From: Pegoplata infirma
Lineage: Eukaryota; Arthropoda; Insecta; Diptera; Anthomyiidae
Direction: 5' to 3'
DNA length: 64,000 nt
NCBI GenBank assembly: GCA_963921195.1
Contig: OY992537.1
Span: forward strand, 68,998,040 to 69,062,039
The notes beneath the pieces are model-generated. The model had not been told where the DNA came from, ran no database searches, and saw only the letters and a program-made list of their open reading frames with translations. Each line of letters starts with the position of its first letter. The stretch's first letter is position 1. Below, piece after piece: positions 53,745 to 64,000 of this stretch. Position numbers and translations under genes: made by a program.

Positions 53745-53836
53745 CTAAAAAGAAATAAAATTAAGAATAAAAGGTAAATTTATCTATTTTATTTTAAAAA
53801 TTATTGTTATAAGAAAACCGCCACAAAAACTCAAAA

Positions 53837-54630
53837 TAAATTCTCTGTCCAATCAGCAGAAAAATCTGTTGAAAATACACTCATTTTGAGCCATATTAGA
53901 AATCTGCTTATTTAAGCTGACTCGGTTTGCAGAGAAATCGGTCGAAAAAAAAATCTTAAAAAGCTTTTTGATAAAAAAAAGTAGACAGGCTGGATCTGTA
54001 AAATAACAAAATTAAATGTTTTTAAATTTAGCAAACAGTATTAATAAAATTGCAGAAAAAATTCTGTTGTTTTCTAAAGCTAAATAACAGAGAAATTACT
54101 TAAAATATCTATTTTAGCAGAAAAATCTGCTAAAAGTTTACTTATAACAGATTTTTTTGCTGAAATGCATATTTTAAGTAAATTTTCTGTCATTCATTTT
54201 TAGAAAAAAAAATCTGTAATTTTGTTGATTTTGTTTGCTAAATTGCAAAATATTTTAGTTAAGATTTTTTGCAGATTATTTGTTATTTTACAGAAATACT
54301 TTTTTTGTTTCAAAAAACTTTTTTTTTAGATTTTGTGAAATTTTAAACCGTTAAAGTAAAAATTATCAAAATTAAACAAAAAGAACTGCAGATTTTTTGT
54401 TAATTTTACAGAAATATTTAGTTATTATGAAAATAATTTATATATAAAATAATTAAAAAAAAAAGAAGTGCAGATTTTTTTGTTAATTTTACAGAAGTAT
54501 TTAGTTATCCCGTTATGAAAATAATTTATGTATAATATAACTTAAAAAAACTTAGAAAATATTTTTAAGTTTTTTCATGCAGATTTTTCTGCTGTCTTGA
54601 CAGATTTCTCCGCTGATTTCACCTAGATAA
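53837..54630. repeat. CAGCAGAAAAATCTGCTG word element, family Q, copy 1
   Basis: Inverted ends ATCAGCAGAAAAATCTG and CAGATTTTTCTGCTG, with many AGCAGATTTTT/AAAATCTGCT words between. It lies in the intron just upstream of the RidA exon. Termini not exactly defined. Confidence 0.6.
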
Positions 54631-54874
54631 CACCGCTCAAAAAATCGAAGGTGTTGGGCTCCGGTTTGAAGTTTCATATAAAATTTTAAAAGATTTTGAT
54701 TTGGAATCAGCGAGTATTCCAAATCTGTGCTCCAAATTTTTCCATCACGTCTAGAATTTTAATTATTCGCGGTTGAAAATGCGAAAAAACGCGATTTTTG
54801 CCTTTTTTGAAAGCCTGCACAAGCCACTGGGTGGATTAAAAATCTGGTATACAGCGTTTGAGTAGAATTGCACT

Positions 54875-55431
54875 TATGATATTAAATTTTTAAGGTTAAA
54901 GAGTGTTGCGATTTGGAGATTTTGGGGAAAATTGTGAAAAATTTTGATTTTGAGCGATCTCATTGTTGTCCCAACTTAAAAATTTTAGAATATATTCTTT
55001 AGGACTTTCTCTATAAGATTATCAAGTAAAAAAAAAATCGGGGGATACCATCCTCCCCATTTTCTCCTCCCTTTATCACGACCTTAAAATAAGGGAGGTA
55101 ACCCTTATTTTTTTTCGAAAATTTTTTGGTTATGGTAGATCTTATAGAGCATATTATGAGCTTCAAAACAAACCAAAAATGGGCTTTATAGCTATAATAG
55201 AACCAACGATATTAAGTTTTTATGGTGTAAAGTGTCGCGACTGGGAGATTTTGGGGGAAATTTTGACCCTCCGTATTTTCGGCCCCTGTTGACTTAGAGG
55301 GCTGAAAATAGGTCTGCATTAGTTTATCACTTAGTGTTACAACTAAACCAAATTTCATCAAAATCGGAGGGGGTCACGAAAATTTTTAGCTATTTTTGAT
55401 TGATTTCACTAAGACTGACCCGGAAGTGGTT
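54875..55431. repeat. Copy of the right half of the 41.5-43.4 kb palindrome
   Basis: Almost identical to 42886-43436 ('tatgatattaaatttttaagg' to 'aagactgaccc'). It separates the two duplicate blocks and stops exactly at the start of copy 2. Confidence 0.9.
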
Positions 55432-56655
55432 TCATTTCGAAAAATATTTTGTTTAACGTTTTTAAAAACAGCTCTGGCCTTATTTCTGTGAAAGCTTTTC
55501 AATTCACATGAAATTTTCCGAATTACATGAAATCGAATTCGGTGTTCTGTTGTTCACATTTTCATTCGAAGTTTATTTGAATTTGTTGATGTACCATAAC
55601 CAAATTTTACAAGAAAGGACGTATGTATTTGAAATTTAAGATAAAGTGGCTAATAATCTTCTGGGTACAATTACAGCTTAACTTTAGAAACTTATGGCAA
55701 CTTATAACTACGAAATATGTCGTAGAATTACGAAAAATTTCGTACGTTAACGAAATTTGTTTCGTAAAAAATAAACTAAATTCGGATTTACAAAAAAAAT
55801 TTCAGGAAATATTTCGTAACGTTACGAAATATTTTCGTACAAATAAACTAAATTCGTTTTTACAAAAAAATCACGAAATATTTCGTAATTATACAAAATA
55901 TTTCGTAACTTCACGAAATAATTTCATAAATATAAACAAAATTTTAATTTACAAAAAAAAATCTTCGTAATATGTATAAAAATATTTCGTAGTTATACTA
56001 AATAGTTCGTAATATTACGAAATATTTTCGTAAAAAAAAATTCGTATTATTTACGAAGTGCTATAGGTATTTATTACGAAATATTTCTTTTCGGCAAAAC
56101 CACGAAATGTTTTGTACAACGAAATATTTCGTTTATTTTACCTATGAAATTTTTTTAAATTAACTAAAAACTGATTGTGAGAGAACTAAATAACTTAATT
56201 GCAGAAAAATTGATAATGATCCGGTCCTCTTGACATAGATTTTGATCCGACATTTTTGTTCTACCTTGCTTAGCTTTCGAGATACGGATATTTAGGGGCG
56301 GTCTTGTTGTACAAGTCAAGGGCAACAAAAATTCTGTTAGAGTTTTTTTCGTGTCGACAGTATGGACCTTTATATTTCAAACTTACCACCTAAACTATGT
56401 AAGGTAAAGAGAAACGGACAAACGGTTTAGTTAAACCATTTCAAAAAGGCTTCATTAGCGAATTTTTAGCTCAAAATTTTGTTCTTGTTATGTATATAAA
56501 ATGTTGAGGCCGTAATAGCAAATCGCCGTATAACTAGAGTCGGTTCAAGGGCGTGTTATTGAACTAATATTAGCGCTTTATAATTATATGGACAACTCTT
56601 GCACAAAAAAAAACAATAAAACACAATTACAAATTTTTATTTTCTATTATTTATA

Positions 56656-57140
56656 CAGTCAAACTCGGTTATAACGAACTCGGTTATAACGAATTCTCGC
56701 TTATAACGAACTAATTCTGAAGTCCCGACGTTTTGGCAACTATTTTCACACAAAATACTTCTTTTATAACGAACTCGGTTATAACGAATTCTCGGCTATA
56801 ACGAACTGCTTATTATGGTCCCACAAATAAAATTTCATGTGTATTTACTTTTTTATAACGAACTCCCATAAATACTTTTCAATTTACGGCAACCATGTTT
56901 AAAAAACTAACAAATAGTTAGAAACTTTTGGTTTATATTATAATTTTGATAAAAGTTATTAATTTTTTTAATATTTTCTTCTCAAAAAGTAGTTAATTTA
57001 CGACAAAAACATAAAATAAAACAAATTTTTTTAGAAATAAAACTGTGTTGATATAAAATATACCCCGCTTATAGCGAACTTCGCTTATAACGAACTATTT
57101 TTACTGGTCCCTCGGAGTTCGTTATAACCGGGTTTGACTG
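56656..57140. mobile_element. pogo/Tigger-like MITE, copy 2
   Basis: The same element as 53092-53565, at the same position relative to the RidA exon, so copied with the duplication and not inserted independently. Confidence 0.85.
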
Positions 57141-57197
57141 TATATCAATGTGTTAATATTACATCTTCGAGATATTCTTTTGATCTCTTGTTGGTAG

Positions 57198-57319
57198 TCA
57201 TTCTGAGGAGACAGTCTTGACATCACCAGTCATAGCAATACTTTCAATTTCAACTAAAGCATCCATGGGTAAGCGGGCGACTTGGAAACAACTGCGAGCG
57301 GGGAAATTTGTGGTAAATA
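57198..57319 (-). CDS. UK114: RidA/UK114 terminal coding exon, copy 2
   Basis: Acceptor AG at 57320-57321; stop TGA at 57200-57198. The exon is identical to copy 1; the nearest difference is one base just after the stop. This copy is nearer to the expected upstream exons (to the right on the minus strand). If those exist beyond the window, this copy would be spliced first, and copy 1 would be an unused or alternative last exon. No other RidA exon was recognised between 57320 and 64000. Confidence 0.88.
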
Positions 57320-58234
57320 CTAAAAAGAAATAAAATTAAGAATAAAAGGTAAATTTATCTATTTTATTTTAAAAATTATTGTTATAAGAAAACCGCCACA
57401 AAAACTCAAAATAAATTCTCTGTCCAATCAGCAGAAAAATCTGTTGAAAATACACTCATTTTGAGCCATATTAGAAATCTGCTTATTTAAGCTGACTCGG
57501 TTTGCAGAGAAATCGGTCGAAAAAAAAATCTTAAAAAGCTTTTTGATAAAAAAAGTAGACAGGCTGGATCTGTAAAATAACAAAATTAAATGTTTTTAAA
57601 TTTAGCAAACAGTATTAATAAAATTGCAGGAAAAATTCTATTGTTTTCTAAAGCTAAATAACAGAGAAATTACTTAAAATATCTATTTTAGCAGAAAAAT
57701 CTGCTAAAAGTTTACTTATAACAGATTTTTTTGCTGAAATGGATATTTTAAGTAAATTTTCTGTCATTCATTTTTAGAAAATTAAAAAAAAAAATTGTAA
57801 TTTTACTGATTTTGTTTGCTAAATTTAAAAATATTTTAGTTAAGATTTTTTGCAGATTATTTGTTATTTTACAGAAATACTTTTTTTGTTTCAAAAAACT
57901 TTTTTTTTAGATTTTGTGAAATTTTAAACCGTTAAAGTAAAAATGATCAAAATTAAACAAAAAGAACTGCAGATTTTTTGTTAATTTTACAGAAGTATTT
58001 AGTTATCCCGTTATGAAAATAATTTATGTAAAATATAATTTAAAAAAAAAAAGAACTGCAGATTTTTTTTGTAAATTTTACAGAAGTATTTAGTTATCCC
58101 ATTATGAAAATAATTTATGTATAATATAACTTAAAAAAAACTTAGAAAATATTTTTAAGTTTTTTCATGCAGATTTTTCTGCTCTCTTGACAGATTTCTC
58201 CGCTGATTTTACTTAGATAACACCGCTCAACAAA

Positions 58235-59785
58235 TCGAAGGTGTTGGGCTCCGGTTTGAAGTTTCATATAAAATTTTAAAAGATTTTGATTTGGAATCAG
58301 CGAGTATTTCAAATCTGTGCTTCAAATTTTTCCATCACGTCTAGAATTTTAGTTATTCGCGGTTGAAAATGCGAAAAAAAACGCGATTTTTGCCTTTTTT
58401 GAAAGCCTGCACAGCAGCCACTGGGTGGATTAAAAATCTGGTATTAAGCGTTTGAGTAGAATTGCACTATGATCTCAAAGATATGATCAAAAAAATTTGA
58501 AGTTGTTGCACTATTACACCGCTCAACAAATCGAAGGTTTTTGGCTCCGGTTTGAAGTTTCATATAAATTTTTTTAAGATTTGGACTCGCTGATTCCAAC
58601 TCCGTGCTCCAAATTATTCCATCACGTTTAGAATTTTAATTATTCGCGGTTGAAAATGCGAAAAACGCGATTTTTGCATTTTTTGAAAGCCTGCACAGCA
58701 GCCGCTGGGTAGAATAAAAATCTGGTATAAAATGATCAAAAAAATTTAAAGTTGTTGCACTATTATTGGCCAAACATACATTTAAAAAAAAAACACTGTC
58801 AAAAAAATTAGAAAAAGCACCATTTTTAAAAGGCTCTAAAACAAAAACCAGATGATCAATCTTACTGCGATGAGCTCAAAATTTAGGCAATAGTTCATTC
58901 TTTCTTATAGACTTTTAAACCCATTCAAGATATCTTACGGTTTATACAAAAAATAGCACAGAAAGCTTAATTTTGTAAAAAAAAATTTTTTTTTGAGTTT
59001 TTCTTTGAAAAATATCAAAAAACTAAGGTAAATTTTACAAAAATGGTAATTTTAACAGTATCGTTTTAAAACGCAAGTAAAGCCCAACCAAACGTAATAA
59101 TTTGAAAAAAAAAAAAAGGGTTCTATGCTGGAGACCATAGACAAATTATATTTTTGCGCTTTATACCGGATTTGTATTACACTGAATGGCTGCTGTGAAG
59201 GCTTTTAAATAATGCAAAAATCGTAATTTTTCGCATTTTCAACCGTGAATAACTAAAAATCTGGACGTGATGGGAAATTTTGGAGAACAAATTTGGAATC
59301 AGGAGATCAAAGTCTACTAAAATTGATCATCAGAATTCAAACCGGAAAATGAGTGTTGAGCGGTGTTATTGGCCAAACATGTATTTAAAAAAAAACTGTA
59401 AAAAAAATAGAAAAAGCACCATTTTTAAAAGGCTTAAAACAAAACTCGATGATCAATCTTTACTGTGATGAGCTCAAAATTTAGGCAAAAGTTCTTTCTT
59501 ATAGACTTTTAAACCCATTAAAGATATCTTCCGGTCTATACGAAAAATAACACAGAAAACTAAAATTTTAAAATATTTATTTTTTTTAGTTTTTCTTTGT
59601 GCAGGCGTTCTAATAATGCAATAATCGTCCTTTTTCGCATTTTGAACCGTGAATAACTAAACATCTGGACGTGACGGAAAAATTTGGAGAACAGATTTGG
59701 AATCAGGAGATCAAAGTCTACTTAAATTGATCACCAGAATTCAAACCGGAAAATGAGTGTTGAGCGGCGTAATTTATGCTAAAAT
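58235..59785. mobile_element. Family K foldback cluster
   Basis: ACACCGCTCAACAAATCGAAGG occurs at 58229 and 58515, and its inverse (GAGTGTTGAGCGGTGTTATT) at about 59350 and 59757. Inner arms: 'gctccggtttgaag' against 'caaaccggaaaatgag', and 'attattggccaaacatacatt' twice. Nested or tandem foldback copies. The 62-residue frame at 59280 is within it. Confidence 0.7.
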
Positions 59786-60539
59786 CAGCAGATTTCTCAT
59801 ATGGCTGAAAATTGGTGTATTTTCAGCTGATTTTTTACCTGCCAATTTTAGAATATCCATACCTATAAAAATTCGGTTATAAGAGCCATTTTAGCCAAAT
59901 TATTTAGAACGATAATTTGGGAATATAAAATTTGTTTACCTGAAAGGCCTAAATTTCCACTTTCAGGTAAATTAATGAAAAAAATTGCGACCTCTTTCGT
60001 GCGCATAAATTTACTAGAGTTAAGTATGTAGCTCTTTAACGAAGTATTTCAATTGAACGATTCACTTAACTGAGCTTGTGAACTAGTTCGTTCATATCCG
60101 CTCTTTTAGCTCTTTTGTCAGTTAATCATTCTTTATCTTTCTCATCTTTCACTATCTTTCATTATCATTCATTTTAAGTTTTTCCAGATGCAATTTCTGA
60201 TATTTACACCAAATACAAATGCAAAAACAATGTGTTTCGTAAAGTGTTTTTATAAACCATTTTTTTTTAAATTCCTTCTTTTAAAAAAACCCCTTATAAG
60301 ATTGCATAAAAAGTTCGAAAAGGCAGATATTTTTATTTTTTAATGAAATTATTCTTCTTATTAATAAAAAAAATAAAATAAACAAGATCTCAACCTTTCT
60401 ATTCACAGATTTATCAAAAGAGCTACAACACAACTCAAAATGAGTAAAAGAGCTATTGAGCTTTATGAATGAAATACTTCACTCAAAAGAGCTGAGCTAA
60501 AAAGAGCTATCACTTTACTGAGCTATTCAACCCAACACT
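59786..60539. other. Unassigned, AAAGAGCTnn inverted words
   Basis: GAAGTATTTCAATTGAACGA / TGAATGAAATACTTC and repeated AGAGCT words in both orientations (60005-60530) suggest an old foldback or hAT-like element; no target duplication seen. Confidence 0.4.
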
Positions 60540-60544
60540 AAAAT

Positions 60545-60612
60545 TTACATGGACACACGGAATGACAGACGGAAAGACAGGCGGACGGACATCGATAAAT
60601 CGACATAGGTGA
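60545..60612 (-). mobile_element. DINE-type core fragment
   Basis: 'GACACACGGAATGACAGACGG' with a GGAC-rich run and GACATCGATAAATCGACATA resembles the mini-me core of the B families. Confidence 0.45.
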
Positions 60613-60839
60613 CAATATGTTCTTTATGTGACTCTGTAGCACAGACTTATACAGACATTTATGACAGCTGGGTAATTCCAAAAATTTTCGCCCCACTGTT
60701 CGGAAACATGCCTTTCGACGCCACTGAGAATTTGGCTCATAGATATCCACGTTTATATGAGATATCTTGCATTTTTGGATTTTCAAAATTTGCTGTTGTT
60801 TTCAAATTATCGCGGGTCAAAGTTCGACTTTTTTAGCAA

Positions 60840-61625
60840 AAGTCAGAAAAATACATGACGTTTAACGTGCTCTAACTTTTTAACAAGTAATCCGATTATC
60901 ACAAGTAATGGCTCATATGAAAGCTTAATTCTTCTTCTTTTAGGAAATATTTTCAAAAGCATACGGTTTTTTTTCAGAAGTGTTGCAAAAATTCAAAAAT
61001 ATTTTTTTTTTGCGAATATTTAAAAAAACACATCTTCGATTTTTTAAAAAAAAAGTTTGGTGATAAACAATACTGTTTTGTACAACATATCCAAAATTCA
61101 GAGTGGGATCCCAATGGGATCAAAAAATATTCTGGTTTTAGAACGAAGTTCTAAAATTTTACCTTAGAAAATTAAAATTTTATGTTTCTTCAATATAAAA
61201 ATTTAAATTTTCGAAGAAAATTTTACTATTAAAATTGTGAAAAACATTCAAAACATTAGAAATTTAAATTTTCTAAGGAAAAAATATGAGAACCTCGTAC
61301 TTAAAACTGAATAGTTTTGATCCCATGGAGATCCCACTCTGAATTTTGAATATGTTATACAAAACATTGTTATTTTTCACCAGAATTTTTTAAAAAAAAA
61401 TCGAAGATGTGTTTTTTAAAATATTCGAAAAGAAAAAATGTTTTTGCATTTTTGCATCATTTCTGTAAAAAAACTGTGTTATTTTAAAAATATTTTCTAA
61501 AAGAAGAATCCCAGCTTTCACATGAGCCTAAATTTGTGAAAATCGGGTCATTGGTTAAGAAGTTACAGCTCTTTAAACGTGATGTATTTTTCTTAATTTT
61601 GCTTAAAAAGTCAATCTTTGACCCG
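60840..61625. repeat. Foldback centred near 61215
   Basis: Arms: 'aaaatacatgacgtttaacg' against 'cgtgatgtatttttcttaa', 'ggctcatatgaaagcttaattcttc' against its inverse near 61500, and 'TCAGAGTGGGATCCCAATGG' against 'CCATGGAGATCCCACTCTGA'. The right arm is shorter and diverged. Confidence 0.75.
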
Positions 61626-62072
61626 CCATAATTCGTTAAATACACCAAATGTAAAAAAACGATATATGGTACATATATCATATTTATGAGGGCTATCTAT
61701 GTGTCAAGGTTCAAATTAATCGGAGACACCATTTCCAAAAACGACTAAAATTTGAGCTAAATTTTCTGGAATGGCCCAGCTATCAAAAAATTATTCTATG
61801 ATCATATGTTTAGCCTTTTAATTTTGTTACACCCAAAAAAAAAAACAAGAAAAAGTCTCGTAATCACATTTTACAAATATTTGACAGTTGTCCTTGTTTT
61901 TTAACAACAAATTTCGATCGAAATTTACATTTTTTTGTAATTTTACAATTTTTTTGTGATTTTACAAATTTTCAAGTTTTTTTTACAAAAAAATCTAGTA
62001 AATTCACGAGAATTCCTTGTAAATTTTATTGCACCAAAAAAGTTGTAAATTTACAATTTTATTGGTAATAAG

Positions 62073-63847
62073 TAGGGCAAGTACTTTCATGCATCTAAAA
62101 ATCAAAAATATGTGCCTATAATATGCATCTAAAAATCCTAAATATGCACTAAAAACTTCAAAAATATGCATTTAAAAATTATTGTTTTTACCAAAAAAAA
62201 TAGGTTTGTCAACATAAATTAGGCTTTGTCAAATAATTTAAGGCACTAGACAATTCATAACAACGGGTTTTTTGAGTGGAAACTATTTTTTATAAGTAAA
62301 ATTTTTTTTTATAGACACATTTTGTCATAAAAATATTTTTAATGAAACAAATTTACTTTTTTTTTCTTTGAGTCACTAAATTTTTCTTGAATAAAAAATT
62401 TTATAAAAAAATTATTAAAGTAAAATATTTTTCTAGATCAAGTAATTTTTAAATTTTTTCCCCTTTTTTCGGAATTTTAAGATTTTCAAGTCAAAAAATG
62501 AACTCAATGGCAAAAACCCCCACCCTGACTCAAAGCAAAATAAAAACAAGTAGAAAGGTTAAATTCGACTTGGCCGAATCTATGAATACCCTCCACAATG
62601 CCCTTTTTAAGTAATAGTAAATTTTCTAACTTGAAAAAAATAACATTTTTGGTTAGAAATATTTTATTTTGTGTAAAAAAACTTTTTTTTATTAATTTTT
62701 GAAAAAAAAAAAATAATTTACTAATTTTTTTTTTTTGAGTGTAAAATTTTTTTTGAGTGTAAATATTTTTTTGAGTGTATTTTTTTTTCGTTTTAGTGTA
62801 AAAATATTTTTGTGTGACAAAAATACCTTGTAAAATATTTTTGTAACTTACCAATGTTTTTAAACCATGTTTAACGGGTTTTCAACACGTGAATTTAAGG
62901 TGAAACTAATCTGAAATTTACGGTTTTGCTAATAACTTTTGAACCAATAGACCGATTTGGCTGAAATTTAAAACAAACCAGACCAGAGGAACGCAAACAT
63001 ATATGCCGCACTTCAGCACCCTCAGAATTGCCGTTCGAAAGTTACCGTGTGTTTTATCTCATAAATTCCAGAAAAACCATTGCCGAAATTCACTCATTTG
63101 CTTATAACTTTTGAACCACTGGACCGATTTCGCTGGATTGCAATACCAACCTGACCAGGTAAATGCCCAACATACATGCCAAACTTCAGGAGCCTCCGTA
63201 AAGTCTTTCAAAAGTTAGCGTGTTTTCAACGGACAGACAGACAGACGGACGGACGGACGGACGGACATCGCTAGATCGTCTTAAAATCGATCGAGGCTCA
63301 TGAATATATATACTTTATGGGGTCCTAGACCAATATTTCGAGGTGTTACAAACGGAATGACAAACTTATATATACCCTCTATCACTAGAGTGGAGGGTAT
63401 AAAAAATCCAATTTTCATATAGAAAAATCTTTAATTCAAAAGCATTTTTTTTTTTTTCTTTACGATTAGTAAAATGTCTTAGAATAAGAACATTTTCAAT
63501 AGAAAATATTTCTCAAAATCTAAAAAATATACTTTCAGAATCAATCTATAAAAAATGTCTCAGAATATGATGTCTACAAATAAAAATATTTTTCTATGTA
63601 TAAGAAATAAGGGATTTGTTTCGAATTTTGCTAAGGAAGTTTTGAAAAAATGTTGGTGAAAATTAAAAAAAGTCCAATTTATATGAAAATATGCAAAAAT
63701 ATGCATTTAAACCAAAATATGCAATAATATGCAACTACAAATCGATGCCATTTTATTGCAAATTTATTGATTCGGATAGATATTTAATTTATGTTATGTT
63801 TACAATGCTGAGTAAAAACATGCATTTTCATGAAAGTACTTGCCCTA
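62073..63847. mobile_element. hAT-superfamily element 2, non-autonomous
   Basis: Ends TAGGGCAAGTACTTTCATGCAT (left, about 22 bp) and its near inverse on the right, flanked by an exact 8-bp duplication GTAATAAG (62065-62072 and 63848-63855). Subterminal ATATGCATCTAAAAAT / AAAATATGCAAAAATATGCA repeats are typical of hAT ends. A DINE copy fills 62543-63406. No transposase remains. Confidence 0.87.
62543..63406 (-). mobile_element. DINE-type element, family B-prime, copy 2
   Basis: Starts AAAACAAGTAGAAAGGTTAA with the hairpin TTCGAC-TTGG-CCGAA and ends TAGAGTGGAGGGTATAAAAA. It includes an array of TTTTTTTGAGTGTAAA units (62735-62800), 'ttttgaaccactggaccg' repeats, and a GACAGAC/GGAC array at 63230-63267. 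It carries the intact TA site used by MITE F in copy 1. Confidence 0.85.
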
Positions 63848-64000
63848 GTAATAAGCTTGTAAAATTACAAGAAGCTCGTAATTTTTACTAGAATTCTCGT
63901 AAAATAGGAGGTAGCAAAAAATCCGGTTTTATCGCCTCAAAAAATTGTAATTTTATTGGTAAAAAGCTTGAAAATTACAAAATTGTTAGTAAAAATTTTG

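Larger units (their letters stand above)
51799..54874. repeat. ~3.07 kb tandem segmental duplication, copy 1
   Basis: From GGAAGTGGTTTCATTTCG to GAGTAGAATTGCACT, nearly the same as 55432-58468 in the same orientation. Differences are a few substitutions and small indels, e.g. about 12 bp missing in copy 2 near 56360. It contains a TACGAAATATTTCGTA array, a pogo-like MITE, the RidA exon and a CAGCAGAAAAATCTG word array. Confidence 0.92.
55432..58468. repeat. ~3.04 kb tandem segmental duplication, copy 2
   Basis: Same content and order as copy 1: word array 55705-56140, pogo-like MITE 56656-57140, RidA exon 57198-57319, family Q 57410-58220. Confidence 0.92.
61830..64000. mobile_element. Family J element, left end, runs off the window
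   Basis: Starts CACCCAAAAAAAAAAACAAG after TA (61828-61829). The body has ACTAGNAATTCTCGTAAAAT and TTGTAAATTTACAA words. Its own sequence is 61830-62072 and 63848-64000; a hAT element is inserted between. Confidence 0.6.

Overview
This is AT-rich eukaryotic DNA, almost certainly from a higher fly (Diptera, Cyclorrhapha; a calyptrate is plausible). Three things point there: a terminal exon matching fly UK114/RidA, dense DINE-1/mini-me-type elements with GTCY proto-microsatellites, and short GT-AG introns (73 and 96 bp). More than 80% of the window is transposable element or repeat. Most long open frames are read-through of inverted repeats or low-complexity DNA. The real genes are split into exons too short to stand out as open frames, so I found them from splice signals and from paralogue comparison.

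Host genes, all on the minus strand unless stated. (1) A complete two-exon gene for an 82-residue secreted protein lies at 13023-13367, with a TATA box and poly(A) signals. (2) Two paralogous genes for a secreted, helix-rich protein have exon 1 at 5813-5860 and 39841-39888, and exon 2 at 163-284 and 39646-39767. Their 3' ends are not found. (3) The last coding exon of RidA/UK114 occurs twice (53623-53744 and 57198-57319) inside a recent ~3 kb tandem duplication. (4) Two weaker candidate exons lie at 6026-6160 (plus) and 28712-28772 (minus).

Layout. 1-6000: paralogue 1, whose first intron is swollen to 5.5 kb by nested foldback and DINE elements and a tRNA-like SINE. 6.6-13 kb: a DINE element holding a TA-flanked MITE, a large inverted repeat split by a hAT element, another palindrome and degenerate satellites. 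13-16 kb: the secreted-protein gene, then 35-bp and 21-bp satellites. 16-21 kb: TA-flanked MITEs and a ~245-bp tandem repeat. 21-39.6 kb: four copies of a ~1.7 kb TA-flanked family (A1-A4). A2 holds a Helitron that holds a MITE. A3 holds two DINE elements, a broken Ty3/gypsy retrotransposon (itself carrying a Transib-like element and a MITE) and copy A4. 39.6-40 kb: paralogue 2. 41-43.6 kb: a ~2 kb palindrome bordered by ~15-bp satellites. 45-50.7 kb: three copies of another TA/AT-flanked family and foldback DNA. 50.7-58.5 kb: a non-LTR retrotransposon fragment and the RidA duplication. 58.5-64 kb: foldbacks and a second hAT element holding a DINE copy.

The most interesting theme is a set of otherwise unrelated MITE families. 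They share the end 5'-CACTCAAAA and a TA target. Each body is built from its own short palindromic word repeated many times.
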